DNA of 64,000 bases from Streptomyces spiramyceticus (GTDB lineage: Bacteria; Actinomycetota; Actinomycetes; Streptomycetales; Streptomycetaceae): positions 1,997,001 to 2,061,000 of the forward strand of contig NZ_JARBAX010000001.1 in assembly GCF_028807635.1 (NCBI RefSeq), read 5' to 3'. Numbering within the stretch: position 1 is the first letter of the stretch; each line of letters starts with the position of its first letter. The notes under the pieces are model-generated. The model was not told the origin of the DNA, did no database searches, and saw nothing but the letters and a program-made list of their open reading frames with translations. The position numbers and the translations under genes were made by a program. Shown one piece after another: positions 40,455 to 51,656 of the stretch.

Positions 40455-41849
40455 TCAGCGCAGTTCGTCGTACGCCTCGCCGATCGCGGCGACGGCCTCC
40501 GAGATCCCGCTCAGCGGCAGTGATCCGTAACCCAGCAGCAGGGCGGGGCGGCCGGCCGGGCCGCCGAACCTGAACTGCTGGCCGCCGCGCACCAGTACCG
40601 ACCGGCGCAACGCCCCCTGTACCAGGGCCGCTTCGTCGGTGCCCTGCGGCAGCAGCGCATAGCTGTGCAGACCGGCCGCCGAACCGCTCATCCTGGCGTC
40701 CGGCAGATGCTCCCGTACGGCCGCGGCCATCGCCTCGCTGCGGGAGCGGTACCGGGAGCGGACCCGGCGCAGGTGGCGGTCGAGCAGGCCGCCGTGCATC
40801 AGGTCGGCGAACGCCAGCTGGGTGAGGGTGTCCGAGCCCTGGTCCTGGCGGGAACGGACCCGGTCCATCAGCGGGAACAGCTTGGGCGGGATCGCCAGCC
40901 AGCCGAGCCGCAGGCCTGGCACCAGCACCTTGCTGGTGGTCCCGGCGTAGATGACGCGCTCCGGGTCGCCGTCCTGCACCGCGGGCGGTCTGGCCTGGCG
41001 GTCGAACCAGAACTCGCCGTCGTAGTCGTCCTCGATGATCCAGCCGTCCACCTCCTCCGCCCAGCGCAGCAGCTCCTCCTTGCGCTTGGCCGACATGGTG
41101 ACGCCCGTCGGGAACTGATGGGCCGGGGTGACGAGGACGGCCCGTACACCGGTACGGGCCAGTTCCTCGACGACCAGGCCCTCCTCGTCGACCGGCACCG
41201 GGAGCGGGCGTATGCCGGTGTCCAGGATGAAGCGGCGCTGGCTGTTGTGGCCCGGCTCCTCGATGGCCAGCTCGTGGATGCCCAGATGCTGGAACGAGGA
41301 GCAGAGCAGAGCGAGGCCCTGGGCGAAGCCCGCCGTCACCATCACATGGGCCGGCTCGGTACGGACCGAACGCACCCGCCCCAGGTAGCCGGAGAGTTCA
41401 TTGCGCAGCTCGGGGATGCCTGCGACCGGCGGATAGTCCACGCCTTCGCGGCCCACGTTCTGCAGCACCTTCGTATAGGAGCTGAGCCACTCCTGCCGTG
41501 GGAAGTTGGACAGGTTGGCGATGCCGACGCGCAGATCCCAGCGGACCGCCGGGGCCGGCCGGGGGTCCAGGAGCGAGGGCGAACCGGCGCCCTCGGGCAG
41601 CTGGCGGGTGACATGGGTGCCCGATCCGCGTACCGCGTCGAGATACCCCTCGGCGATCAGCTGCTCGTACGCCTCGACCACCACGCTGCGGGAAAGCCCC
41701 AGGTCCTGGGCGAGCTGACGGCTCGAAGGCAGCCGGGTGCCGGGGTGCAGCACCCGGTCCTCGACCATGCCCTTGATGGCGTCCTGGAGCTGCGTCGTGA
41801 GCGACACCGCCGAGTCCCGGTCCACTTGGACCGCCAAGTGCCAAGCCAT
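40455..41849 (-). CDS. MocR/PdxR-type transcriptional regulator (GntR helix-turn-helix fused to aminotransferase fold)
   Basis: 464 residues. The N-terminal winged helix is of GntR type (TRLPSSRQLAQDLGLSR). The C-terminal part is a class I aminotransferase-like PLP domain with EDDYDGEF and the PLP lysine in GTTSKVLVPG. MocR proteins use PLP or an amino-compound aldimine as effector and often act on a divergent gene, here the nucleotide-sugar dehydrogenase operon. I chose ATG 41849 over GTG 41870 because GGAG lies eight bases upstream. That choice also leaves the direct repeat at 41851-41881 outside the coding sequence. Confidence 0.9.
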   Translation of the reverse strand: MAWHLAVQVDRDSAVSLTTQLQDAIKGMVEDRVLHPGTRLPSSRQLAQDLGLSRSVVVEAYEQLIAEGYLDAVRGSGTHVTRQLPEGAGSPSLLDPRPAPAVRWDLRVGIANLSNFPRQEWLSSYTKVLQNVGREGVDYPPVAGIPELRNELSGYLGRVRSVRTEPAHVMVTAGFAQGLALLCSSFQHLGIHELAIEEPGHNSQRRFILDTGIRPLPVPVDEEGLVVEELARTGVRAVLVTPAHQFPTGVTMSAKRKEELLRWAEEVDGWIIEDDYDGEFWFDRQARPPAVQDGDPERVIYAGTTSKVLVPGLRLGWLAIPPKLFPLMDRVRSRQDQGSDTLTQLAFADLMHGGLLDRHLRRVRSRYRSRSEAMAAAVREHLPDARMSGSAAGLHSYALLPQGTDEAALVQGALRRSVLVRGGQQFRFGGPAGRPALLLGYGSLPLSGISEAVAAIGEAYDELR

Positions 41850-41850
41850 C

Positions 41851-41881
41851 TGGTCTGCTCCATCCCCCACTTAGTGGTCTG
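41851..41881. promoter_or_regulatory. Candidate MocR operator: direct repeat TGGTCTG, 24-bp spacing
   Basis: TGGTCTG occurs at 41851-41857 and 41875-41881, with starts exactly 24 bp apart, in the short divergent region between the MocR gene and the dehydrogenase operon. A related CTGGCCTAC follows at 41900-41908. The same repeat with the same spacing occurs at 54779-54809. Binding is inferred. Confidence 0.6.
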
Positions 41882-41957
41882 GGTGCTCCCCCTTGCCGAC
41901 TGGCCTACTTGATCACGCCAACGGCCCTTATTTATAGCAACTTGAGGGGAGAACACG

Positions 41958-43289
41958 ATGACTGACGTACTCGTTCCCGCACTGGTCCGCCGGCCCGGTA
42001 CCGACACCTTCGACGGCCTGGTGGAGAGCCGAACGCTGCGGGTGGGGATCGTCGGACTCGGCTACACCGGGCTGCCGCTCGGCCTCGGTTTCGCCGCCGC
42101 CGGATTCCCGGTGCGCGGTCTGGACACGGACGCGGCCCGTGCGGCGCAGGTGATGCGCGGCGAGTCGTACCTGCCGGATGTGAGCGACGCCGAACTGGCC
42201 TCGGTCAACAGCCGGCTGAGCGCCACCACCGAGCCCGGCGAGCTGGCCGGTTCGGACGTACTGATGATCTGCGTGCCCACCCCGGTCACCGGCTCCCAGC
42301 AGGCGAACCTCGACTACGTCGACGCCGCGCTCGCCTCGGTGGCGCCGCTGCTGCGCCGCGGGATGCTGCTGGTCGTCCAGTCCACGGTGCCGCCGGGCGC
42401 GACGGCGGCCGCTGTCGCGGCGGCCGTGGCCGGCACCGGCCTGGAGCCGGGCATCGACTTCCATGTGGCGATGGCGCCGGAGCGCGTCGACCCGGCCAAC
42501 ACCGACGGCTGGAACCTCGCCAACACCCCGAAGGTGGTCGGCGGGCTCACCCCCGAGTGCACCCGGCGCGCGGCCCTGCTGTTCGGGCAGGTCTGCCGGA
42601 CGGTGGTGCCGGTGTCCAGCCTGGAGGTCGCCGAGCTGGCCAAGGTCTTCGAGAACACCTTCCGGCTGGTCAACATCGGCCTGACCCTCGAACTCTCCGA
42701 CCTCTGCCAGGAGCTGGGGATTCCGGTACGGGAGGTCATCGACGCCGCCGCCACCAAGCCGTACGGCTTCCTCGCCCACTACCCCGGCCCGGGCGTCGGC
42801 GGCGAGTGCATACCGGTCGACCCGCTCTTCCTGCGCGAGGCCGCGGCCCGCGCCGGTACGGACATGGAACTGGTCGCCGCCGCCCACCGGCGCATCGAGC
42901 AGCGGCCGCAGCAGGTCGTCGAGCGCCTCGGCGCTCTGCTCGACCGGCGCGGGCGGTCTCTGCGGGGCGCGAAGGTGCTGCTCGTCGGGGTGAGTTACAA
43001 GACCGGCGTCGCCGATCTGCGCAACGCCCCCGCCCTGGACATCGTGCGCGGACTGCGCGCGGCCGGCGCCCAGGTCTCGTACCACGACCCGCTGGTGCCC
43101 GAGCTGGAGATCGACGGCGCGGCGGTGCCCGCGGCCGGCTGGACGGCTGTCGAGCTGGCGCAGCAGGACGCTGCGGTCCTCGTCACGCCGGTGCGCGGGC
43201 TTGAGGACGATGTGCTGTGGGGTGTGCCGCCGGTGGTCCTGGACACCCACAACCGGCTCTCCGCCGCGAGCAATGTGGCGGTGCTCTGA
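41958..43289 (+). CDS. Nucleotide-sugar 6-dehydrogenase (UDP-GlcNAc/UDP-ManNAc dehydrogenase family)
   Basis: 443 residues. N-terminal NAD-binding GLGYTGLPLG (33-42), the central Lys/Asn helix (about 229-233) and the catalytic Cys284 in GGECIPVDP are all present, followed by the C-terminal UDP-binding domain. The family oxidises C6 of a UDP-hexose or UDP-HexNAc to the uronic acid in two NAD-dependent steps. RBS GAGGGGA precedes the ATG. It opens the long plus-strand operon; its stop overlaps the TrpD start by one base. No nucleotidyltransferase or glycosyltransferase is seen nearby, so the usual sugar-polymer role is doubtful. Confidence 0.92.
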   Translation: MTDVLVPALVRRPGTDTFDGLVESRTLRVGIVGLGYTGLPLGLGFAAAGFPVRGLDTDAARAAQVMRGESYLPDVSDAELASVNSRLSATTEPGELAGSDVLMICVPTPVTGSQQANLDYVDAALASVAPLLRRGMLLVVQSTVPPGATAAAVAAAVAGTGLEPGIDFHVAMAPERVDPANTDGWNLANTPKVVGGLTPECTRRAALLFGQVCRTVVPVSSLEVAELAKVFENTFRLVNIGLTLELSDLCQELGIPVREVIDAAATKPYGFLAHYPGPGVGGECIPVDPLFLREAAARAGTDMELVAAAHRRIEQRPQQVVERLGALLDRRGRSLRGAKVLLVGVSYKTGVADLRNAPALDIVRGLRAAGAQVSYHDPLVPELEIDGAAVPAAGWTAVELAQQDAAVLVTPVRGLEDDVLWGVPPVVLDTHNRLSAASNVAVL

Positions 43290-44332
43290 TGGGCACCGGG
43301 GTGCTGACCGCCGCGACGCGTGACGTCGTCGCGGGCCGGGAGCTGCCGGAGGAGGCAGCCACGCAAGCGGTCGCCGCGCTGCTCGACGCGTCGACGGACC
43401 CGGTCGACGCGGCGGCCTTCCTCACCGCGCTGGCGACCGGCGGCGTCTCCGCCCAGCTGGTGGCGGCAGCGGTACGGGCCGTGGTCGCGGCTGCCCGGCC
43501 GGTCGCCTGGAGCGGGCCCGCCGTCGACGTGGTCGGCACCGGCGGGGACGGCAGCAACTCGGTGAACATCTCGACGCTGGCCGGGCTGATCGCCGCCGCC
43601 GCCGGGGCCACGGTCGCCAAGACCGGCAACCGGGCCGCGACCTCGCGGTGCGGCAGCGCGGATCTGCTGGAGGCACTCGGCATCGACATCGACGCCGGCG
43701 AGCGCATCCCCGCGCTGCTGGCCGAGCACCGCTTCGCCTTCCTCTTCGCGCCGTCGATGCACCCGGCGCTGCGCCGCATCGCACCGCTGCGCCGCCGGCT
43801 GGGATTCCGCACCCTGTTCAACCTGTCGGGGCCGCTCGCCAGCCCCGTACCGCTGAACGGCCGGCTGATCGGCACCGCCGACCGGCGCGACCAGGAAGTC
43901 CTGGCCGAGGCGGCGTCCCTGCTCGGGTACCGGAAGACCTGGGTCGTCCTGGGCGCCGAAGGACTGGACGAGCTGACGACCCGGGGCGCGAGCAGCGTAC
44001 TCGCGGTCGACGACGGCCGGGTCGCCTCCTTCGACGTCGACCCCGCCCACCTGCTGGTCCGCCCCGCAGGACGCACCGACTTGGCAGGCGGCGACCCGCG
44101 CCGCAACGAGACACTCGCCCGCCAGGTCCTGGCAGGCGCGGCAGCGGGCCCCCTGCTCGACACGGTCCTGCTCAACGCGGCTGCGGCGCTCCATCTGGCC
44201 GGTCGGGCCGAGGACTTGGGCGCCGGCCTGACCCTGGCCCGCGAGGCCGTCTCGGACGGCAGGGCGCAGGCCCTGGCGACGCGCCTGGCAGCGGCAACGA
44301 CAGCGGGCCGCCTTCAGCCGGCGGCGCTGTAA
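43289..44332 (+). CDS. trpD: Anthranilate phosphoribosyltransferase
   Basis: 347 residues, standard size. The PRPP-binding GTGGDGSNSVNIST motif and the anthranilate-site KTGNRAATSRCGSADLLEALG region (K-GNR-S) are recognisable. It attaches phosphoribose from PRPP to anthranilate. The ATG at 43289 shares a base with the dehydrogenase stop (TGATG). Followed after 58 bp by the indole-3-glycerol phosphate synthase gene, which has its own ribosome site. Part of a complete tryptophan set in this locus. Confidence 0.93.
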   Translation: MGTGVLTAATRDVVAGRELPEEAATQAVAALLDASTDPVDAAAFLTALATGGVSAQLVAAAVRAVVAAARPVAWSGPAVDVVGTGGDGSNSVNISTLAGLIAAAAGATVAKTGNRAATSRCGSADLLEALGIDIDAGERIPALLAEHRFAFLFAPSMHPALRRIAPLRRRLGFRTLFNLSGPLASPVPLNGRLIGTADRRDQEVLAEAASLLGYRKTWVVLGAEGLDELTTRGASSVLAVDDGRVASFDVDPAHLLVRPAGRTDLAGGDPRRNETLARQVLAGAAAGPLLDTVLLNAAAALHLAGRAEDLGAGLTLAREAVSDGRAQALATRLAAATTAGRLQPAAL

Positions 44333-44390
44333 CCCGCACGCCCACACGCCCGTACGCCCCGAACCACCGCAACTGAAAGGAGTGACCACC

Positions 44391-45178
44391 ATGCACCTCG
44401 ACGAGATCATCACCGCCAAGCGCGCCGCCTGGAGCGCCCCCCGGGCCGCCGATGCCGCCGCGCGCGGCCGCCGCCACGCCGTCGAGCCCGGCAGCTTCGC
44501 CGCCGCGCTGAGCGGCCCGGACGTGTCGGTCATCGCCGAGATCAAGCCCAAGTCCCCGTCCAAGGGAGACCTGCTGGATCCGGTACTGGCTGTCCCGACC
44601 GCCCGGCAGTACGTCGCCGGGGGCGCCGCCGCCGTCTCCGTGCTCGCCGACACCCCCTACTTCGGCGGCTCGCCAGAGCTGGTCCGTACCGTCGCCGAAC
44701 ACCCCGACGTCACGGTCCCCGTCCTCTTCAAGGACTTCCTGGTCGACATCCGCCAGGTCCAGCTCGCCCACGACAGCGGCGCGGACGCCGTCCTCGTCAT
44801 CGTCAGGGCCGTCGACGACGCCCTGCTGCGCGACCTCGTACAGACCGCCCACGGCCTCGGCCTCGGCGCCCTCGTCGAGACCTTCACCCAGCACGAGGTG
44901 GACCGCGCGCTGAGCGCCGGTGCCCGGATCGTCGGGATCAACAACCGCGATCTGGCGACCTTCTCGGTCGACCTCGACAACTCCGCGCGGCTGCGCCGCG
45001 ACATCCCCCGCGGTGTCCTCACCGTCAGCGAGAGCGGCCTCTCGGGCCGCCCCGACATCGAACGCATCGCCGCCCACGGCTTCGACGCCGCACTGATCGG
45101 CGAATCCCTGCTCAGCAGCCCGACCCCCGCCCGCCAGGTGCGGTCCTACACCGGGGTTCCCATTCTGGAGGTGGCATC

Positions 45179-45182
<4 letters not shown>
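44391..45182 (+). CDS. trpC: Indole-3-glycerol-phosphate synthase
   Basis: 263 residues. [10 protein letters not shown], the VLFKDFLVD segment, the Glu of [10 protein letters not shown] and the INNRDLATF block are typical of TrpC and include its catalytic Lys and Glu residues. It closes carboxyphenylamino-deoxyribulose phosphate to indole-3-glycerol phosphate. AAAGGAG lies eight bases before ATG 44391, so this start is preferred to the in-frame GTG nine bases upstream. The stop overlaps TrpB (GTGA). Confidence 0.94.
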
Positions 45183-46361
<1,179 letters not shown>

Positions 46362-46375
<14 letters not shown>

Positions 46376-47159
46376 GCAGACCTTCGCGGACAACCGCATC
46401 AAGGGCGAGACCACCCTGGTCGCCTATCTGACCTCCGGCTACCCGAACCTCGGCGAGACGGTCGGCCTGATCTCCGCGGCCGCCGAGGCCGGCGCCGATG
46501 TGATCGAGCTGGGTGTGCCGTTCTCGGACCCGCTGGGCGACGGCCCGGTCATCCAGGCGACCGGACAGATCGCGCTGGACACCGGCACGACCGCCGCCGC
46601 CACACTCGACATCGTCGCCGAGGCCCGCGCCGCGGGTGTCGAGGTGCCGATCGTGCTGATGGGCTACTGCAACCCCTTCCTGCGCTACGGACTGGCGCAG
46701 CTGTACGACGACGCCAAGTCCGCCGGGGCCGACGGCTTCGTCGTCCCCGACCTGCCGGCCCGCGAGGGCGCGGAGTGGGTGAAGAACGCCGAGGCCGCCG
46801 AGCTGGGCCAGGTCTTCTTCGCGGCGCCCGGCAGCTCCACCGAGCGGATCGCCGAGTCCGCCGCCGCCTCCCGCGGCTTCCTGTACGTACTGGCCGCCAA
46901 CGGCGTCACGGGCGTACGGGCCGAACTCGATCCGGGCGTGCCCGCCTATCTGGACCGGGTCAGGTCGGTGTGCGAGGTCCCGATGGCCGTCGGTTTCGGC
47001 ATCTCCCGCCCCGAGCACGTCGCCGCGCTGCACGGCAGGGCCGACGGCGTGATCGTCGGCAGCGCGCTGCTGCAGCGGATCGGCGAGGCGAAGGATGCCG
47101 CGGGGCGGCTCCGGGCCACCACCGGGCTGATCGCGTCCCTGAAGGCGGCCACCCGATGA
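46362..47159 (+). CDS. trpA: Tryptophan synthase alpha chain
   Basis: 265 residues. Catalytic Glu49 ([10 protein letters not shown]) and Asp60 (GDGP) fall at the same numbers as in Escherichia coli TrpA, and the GVTGVR and GSALLQ phosphate-site loops are present. It releases indole from indole-3-glycerol phosphate for TrpB. ATG 46362 lies within the TrpB end, preceded by GTGAGGAG. Its stop overlaps the first DegT aminotransferase (ATGA), tying tryptophan synthesis to the sugar-type enzymes in one transcript. Confidence 0.96.
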
Positions 47160-48301
47160 ATGCCACGACCGCCCCCATCCCCTTCTTCAGCGGCGCACAG
47201 TCGGTACGCCGCGACTGGCCCCGGCTTGAGGCCCGGATCCGCGAGGTCGCCGCATCGGGACAGTTCACGTCGGGCCCGGTGACGGCGGAGCTGGAGGCCG
47301 CCGTCGCGGAGCGGACCGGCGCACGGCACGCGATCGCCGTCGCCAACGGCACGGACGCCCTGGTGATCCTGCTCAGGGCGGCGGGGATCGGCCCCGGCGA
47401 CGAGGTGATCGTTCCGGCGTACACCTTCTTCGCGACCGCGTCCGCGGTGCTGCACGTGGGTGCCGAGCCGGTACTGGTCGACGTACTGCCCGGGTCGTAC
47501 GCCATGGACCCGGAGCGCGCCGAGGCCGCCGTCACCGAGCGCACCAAGGCGATCATGCCGGTGCATCTCTTCTCGCAGATGGCCGACATGGAGACGCTGC
47601 GGGAGCTCTCCGACCGCCGCGGTCTGCTGCTCCTGGAGGACAGCGCCGAGGGCATCGACATGCGGGCCGGCGGCATCCACGCGGGGCTGTGGGGAAGCGG
47701 GGGCGTGCTCTCCTTCTTCCCGACCAAGACACTGGGCTCGCTCGGCGACGCCGGGATGCTGCTGACGAACGACGACGACATCGCGGGGCACGCACGCCGG
47801 CTGCGGTGCCACGGGCAGGACACTGACGGCGAGTACCTCTACCACGAGATCGGCTACAACAGCCGCTGCGACGAGCTCCAGTCGGCGTTCCTGCTGCACA
47901 GGCTGGAGCGGCTGAGCGAGGAGATCGAGCGGCGCTCGGAGCTGGCCGCCCGTTACGACCGGGCGCTCGCCCCGCTCGCACCGCAGGTGACGACGCCCTG
48001 GATGGCGCCCGCCAAGACCCCGAGCAACCAGGTCTATTACGTCTATCTCATCGAGTGCGACCGGCGCGACGAGCTGGTGGCCTTCCTGGACGCGCACGGG
48101 GTGGGCACCGAGGCGTACTACCCGCGCCCGCTCACCGAGCAGCCCGTACTCGCCCCCCTGGACGGCGCCCGCCACCCGGTCCCGGTGGCGGCCGCCGCGA
48201 GCCGGCGGGCCCTGGCCCTGCCGCTCTACCCGGACCTGGCCGACGAGCAGGCCGACCGGGTCTGCGCACTCCTTCACGCCTTCTACGGAGACCAGTCGTG
48301 A
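47156..48301 (+). CDS. DegT/DnrJ/EryC1/StrS-family aminotransferase (first copy)
   Basis: 381 residues. The NGTDAL segment, the EDSAEG motif with the PLP-ring Asp, and Lys191 in FFPTKTLGSLGDAG mark an active PLP enzyme of the sugar-aminotransferase family. Such enzymes aminate a keto-sugar, usually nucleotide-linked. Together with the 6-dehydrogenase at 41958 and the Gfo/Idh enzyme at 52766 it recalls the WbpA-WbpB-WbpE route to 3-amino-uronic acids. That is a family-level analogy only. Start coupled to TrpA. Confidence 0.93.
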   Translation: MNATTAPIPFFSGAQSVRRDWPRLEARIREVAASGQFTSGPVTAELEAAVAERTGARHAIAVANGTDALVILLRAAGIGPGDEVIVPAYTFFATASAVLHVGAEPVLVDVLPGSYAMDPERAEAAVTERTKAIMPVHLFSQMADMETLRELSDRRGLLLLEDSAEGIDMRAGGIHAGLWGSGGVLSFFPTKTLGSLGDAGMLLTNDDDIAGHARRLRCHGQDTDGEYLYHEIGYNSRCDELQSAFLLHRLERLSEEIERRSELAARYDRALAPLAPQVTTPWMAPAKTPSNQVYYVYLIECDRRDELVAFLDAHGVGTEAYYPRPLTEQPVLAPLDGARHPVPVAAAASRRALALPLYPDLADEQADRVCALLHAFYGDQS

Positions 48302-49434
48302 CCGCCAACTCAGCCCAGACCGTCCCCTACTTCGACTGGTCGTCCCGGTTCGACAACTGGGCCGACGACATCGTCGAGGTGTTCCGCGAGGTCGCCGAGA
48401 GCGACGAGTTCATCCTCAAGTCCCGGGTGGAAGAGCTGGAGACCCTGGTCGCGCGCCGCACCGGAGCGGCCCACGCCGTCGCCGTCGCCAGCGGCACCGG
48501 CGCCCTGACGGTGATCCTCACCGCGATGGGAATCGGCGCCGGCGACGAGGTCGTCACCCCGGCCTTCTCCTTCATCTCCACCGCTTCCACCGTCGCCCTG
48601 CGCGGCGCCACTCCGGTCTTCGCCGATGTGGACTACGAGACCGGGCTGCTCGACGCGGCCGCCGCCGAGGCCGCCGTCACGGACCGCACCCGGGCCCTGC
48701 TGCCCGCGTACCTCTTCGCCAACTCCCCCGAGATGGCCGCCTTCACGGAGCTGGCCGGCCGCCGCGGTCTGCGCGTGGTCGAGGACAGTGCCGTCGCCCT
48801 CGGCGCGAGCGTCGACGGCCGACCGGCCGGCCGCCACGGAGACGCCGGTGTCTACTCCTTCTTCCCCGCCAAGCCGTCGGGCGGCATCGGTGACGCCGGA
48901 ATGATCGTCACGGACGACGACGAGCTCGCCCGCACCGCCCGGATGCTCCGCAACCACGGCCAGCCCGCCGGCAAGCGCTTCTACCACGAGCTGGTCGGCT
49001 TCAACTGCCGGATGGACGAGCTCACGGCCGGCTTCCTGCTGCGCAAGCTGCCGCACCTCGACCGCCTCCAGGCCGAGCGCCGCCGCATCGCCGACATCTA
49101 CGAGGCCGGTCTGCGGCCGCTGGCTCCCGCGCTGCTGCCGCCGCCCGCCGGATTCGACGGCCGCTCCGTCTATACGTACGTCGTCCGCGCCCAGGAGCGC
49201 GACGCGCTCCGCGCCCACCTCGCCGCCGAGGGCATCGAGACCACCGTCTACTACCCGCGCCCGCTCCACCTCCAGCCCGCCTTCGCCCACCTCGGCCACG
49301 GCCCCGGCGACTTCCCGGTCGCCGAACGCCTGAGCCGCGAAGCCCTGGCCCTGCCGCTGCACCCCGAGATGGCGCCCGGCGCGGCCGAGCGGGTCGTGGA
49401 CGCGGTCACCCGGTTCTACGCGGCCGGGCGGTGA
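48298..49434 (+). CDS. DegT/DnrJ/EryC1/StrS-family aminotransferase (second copy)
   Basis: 378 residues. PLP lysine Lys192 in FFPAKPSGGIGDAG, EDSAVALG for the PLP ring, and an NCRMDEL segment. It resembles the first copy over its whole length but differs strongly in sequence, so they likely act on different keto groups. GTG start overlapping the previous stop (GTGA). The N-terminus YFDWSS is unlike that of the first copy. Confidence 0.93.
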   Translation: MTANSAQTVPYFDWSSRFDNWADDIVEVFREVAESDEFILKSRVEELETLVARRTGAAHAVAVASGTGALTVILTAMGIGAGDEVVTPAFSFISTASTVALRGATPVFADVDYETGLLDAAAAEAAVTDRTRALLPAYLFANSPEMAAFTELAGRRGLRVVEDSAVALGASVDGRPAGRHGDAGVYSFFPAKPSGGIGDAGMIVTDDDELARTARMLRNHGQPAGKRFYHELVGFNCRMDELTAGFLLRKLPHLDRLQAERRRIADIYEAGLRPLAPALLPPPAGFDGRSVYTYVVRAQERDALRAHLAAEGIETTVYYPRPLHLQPAFAHLGHGPGDFPVAERLSREALALPLHPEMAPGAAERVVDAVTRFYAAGR

Positions 49435-50315
49435 GCGCCGTGACCACCGGGACTGTCGAGTACGCCCGGCTGTGCGGCATCGGCGACGAGGCCGCCCCCG
49501 GCCTCACCGAGCAGCTCACCATCCACCACGAACTCGGCCTGACCGGGCTTGAGCTGCGTACCGTCGACGGCGGTCGCGCACTGCACGAGCTGCCGCCGGG
49601 CGAGGCCGCCGACGTGGCCCGCAGGACCATCGTCGCCGGGCTGACGGTGCCGGTCGTGGACACCCCGGTCGGCAGCTGGTCCACGACCGTCGCCACCTCC
49701 CTGGATGCCGAACTGGCCGTGCTCGAAGGCTCGGCGCACGCCGCCGCCCTCCTCGGGTGCGACCGGCTGCGCGTGATGTCGTACCCGAGTGACGGGCGCC
49801 CCGCCGCCGAGTGGCGTGCGGAGTCGCTGCGCCGGATGCGGGTCCTCGCCCGCGAGGCCGAGCGCCTCGGGGTGACTTTGCTGCACGAGAACTGCCAGGG
49901 CTGGGCGGGCCAGGGCGCCGAGGAGACCGTACAGATGCTGGAGGAGGTCGGCAGCCCGCGGCTGCGGCTGCTCTTCGACACCGGCAATGGTCTGGCGTAC
50001 GGCTACGACGCGGTGGAATTCCTGGAGCGGGTGCTGCCCTGGGTGGACCACGTGCACATCAAGGACGGGTTCGTACGGGCGGACGGCGCCGCCGAGTTCA
50101 CCCTGCCCGGCCGGGGCACGGTCCGGCTCACCGAGTGCGTACGGCTGCTGGAGGAGTACGGCTACCGCGGCTGGTACAGCCTCGAACCCCATCTGGCCCG
50201 CATTCCGCACCTCGGCGTGGCCGGCGACCCGGCCGAACTGGCCGCCGGATACCGGGCCTACGCCCGGGCCCTCACCCAGCTCCTCGGAATTCAGAAGGAG
50301 GCTTCCCATGTCTGA
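49431..50315 (+). CDS. TIM-barrel sugar isomerase/epimerase-like protein (AP endonuclease 2 family)
   Basis: 294 residues. Metal-site residues typical of the xylose isomerase-like family appear in order: Glu in LLHENCQGW, Asp in FDTGNG, His in HVHIKD and Glu in YSLEPH. It likely isomerises or epimerises a sugar, sugar acid or keto compound. It is translationally coupled at both ends (GTGA with the aminotransferase, 8-bp overlap with the M20 gene). The exact substrate cannot be read from sequence. Confidence 0.85.
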   Translation: MSAVTTGTVEYARLCGIGDEAAPGLTEQLTIHHELGLTGLELRTVDGGRALHELPPGEAADVARRTIVAGLTVPVVDTPVGSWSTTVATSLDAELAVLEGSAHAAALLGCDRLRVMSYPSDGRPAAEWRAESLRRMRVLAREAERLGVTLLHENCQGWAGQGAEETVQMLEEVGSPRLRLLFDTGNGLAYGYDAVEFLERVLPWVDHVHIKDGFVRADGAAEFTLPGRGTVRLTECVRLLEEYGYRGWYSLEPHLARIPHLGVAGDPAELAAGYRAYARALTQLLGIQKEASHV

Positions 50316-51615
50316 GCGGACCAGGGCCGCCGAGCCCGCCACCACTCTCACCCGGGACGACCTGGGGTGGCTGACCGAGCTGATGGACGTCGACTCCGTC
50401 TCCCCGCTGGAGGGCGGTCCGCTCGACGGCGCGGCCCGCGCCCAGCGGGTGTTCGTGGCGGGCGCCGAGGCCCGCGGTTTCAAGGCCGTGCTCCACGAGG
50501 CCCCGCAGCCCGAGCTCCTGGAGCGCCCCGAGGTGCCCGCACCGGTGCGCGAGGCGGCCCGCAGGGATCTGGCGGGCTTCCTGGCCGGCCAGCCGTCGGC
50601 CGTCGTGGCGCTCGGAGCCCCGCAGCCCGAGGAGCGCCGGCTCGTCATCAACTTCCACATGGACACCGTAGGACCGCACGTGGCACCCCGTCTGGACGGC
50701 CGGGTGCTGTACGGCCGGGGCGCCGTCGACGACAAGGGGCCCGGCATCGCGGCGCTGGCCGGAGTCGCCGCCGCCTTCGCCGAGGACCCGTCGCTGGCCC
50801 ACCGGATCGAGGTGCAGATCGCCTCGGTGCCCGGCGAGGAGGGCGGGGCGATGGGAACGTACGGCACCCGCGCCCTGGTCGACGCCGGATACACCGGGCG
50901 GCTGATGGTCTTCGCCGAGCCCACCGGCGGCCGCTTCATGGACGCGTGCACGGCGGCGATGACGCCTCGGATCACCGTGACGGGCGAGGACTCCACCGAC
51001 GACCACCCGGGCGACGGCCACAACGCCACCGTGGCTCTCGGCTTCCTCGCGGACTTCCTGGCCCGCAGGCTCGGCCCGCTGGCGCACGGCATGGGCGCGA
51101 AGCTGTGCGTCGCGGGTCTGCACACCGGCCATGCGCACAACCGGGTGTACGGCGGCGGGGAGCTGCTCCTCAACATCGCCTACCCCTCCGCCGAACAGGC
51201 CGAGCTGCTCGCCGCCTCGCTGGAGGTGCTGCTGGAGGAGGCGCGCAGCGAGTTCACCGCCGCCCACGCCCAGGACCCGTTCAACCGGCGCACGGTACGG
51301 GACTGGCGGCGGACGGTACGGCTGGACTGGCTCAAGCGGGGCCTGCCGACCCTCGACAACCGTGACGCCGAGGCCGAACTCCTGCTGGGCCGGGCCGGGT
51401 TCGTACGCCACGACGGGATGGCCGACGGTTCTGCCTTCACCTGCGACGCCATCTGGGCCCCGGCGCCCGGCCGTTACGTGGCGGTGTGCGGCCCCGGGCG
51501 GCTCGACGCGAACGGCGCGCACACCCCCGGCGAGCACGTCCACCTCGACGACCTCGACGACTACGCACACCGCATCAAAGCGCTGGTCCACGCCTTCGCG
51601 ACCAGCACTGACTGA
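50308..51615 (+). CDS. M20-family metallohydrolase (ArgE/DapE/ACY1-like)
   Basis: 435 residues. Zinc-site motifs are in place: NFHMDTV, GAVDDKG, the catalytic PGEEGG, an AEPT segment and a C-terminal GEHVHLDD. Family members remove acyl groups from N-acyl amino acids or cleave small peptides, so a protecting-group removal step late in a biosynthetic route is a reasonable guess. ATG 50308 has AGAAGGAGG nine bases upstream. No signal peptide, so it is cytoplasmic. Confidence 0.9.
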   Translation: MSERTRAAEPATTLTRDDLGWLTELMDVDSVSPLEGGPLDGAARAQRVFVAGAEARGFKAVLHEAPQPELLERPEVPAPVREAARRDLAGFLAGQPSAVVALGAPQPEERRLVINFHMDTVGPHVAPRLDGRVLYGRGAVDDKGPGIAALAGVAAAFAEDPSLAHRIEVQIASVPGEEGGAMGTYGTRALVDAGYTGRLMVFAEPTGGRFMDACTAAMTPRITVTGEDSTDDHPGDGHNATVALGFLADFLARRLGPLAHGMGAKLCVAGLHTGHAHNRVYGGGELLLNIAYPSAEQAELLAASLEVLLEEARSEFTAAHAQDPFNRRTVRDWRRTVRLDWLKRGLPTLDNRDAEAELLLGRAGFVRHDGMADGSAFTCDAIWAPAPGRYVAVCGPGRLDANGAHTPGEHVHLDDLDDYAHRIKALVHAFATSTD

Positions 51616-51656
51616 CGGACTGACCGACACCATCGAACGAGAGAGAAGGACCGACC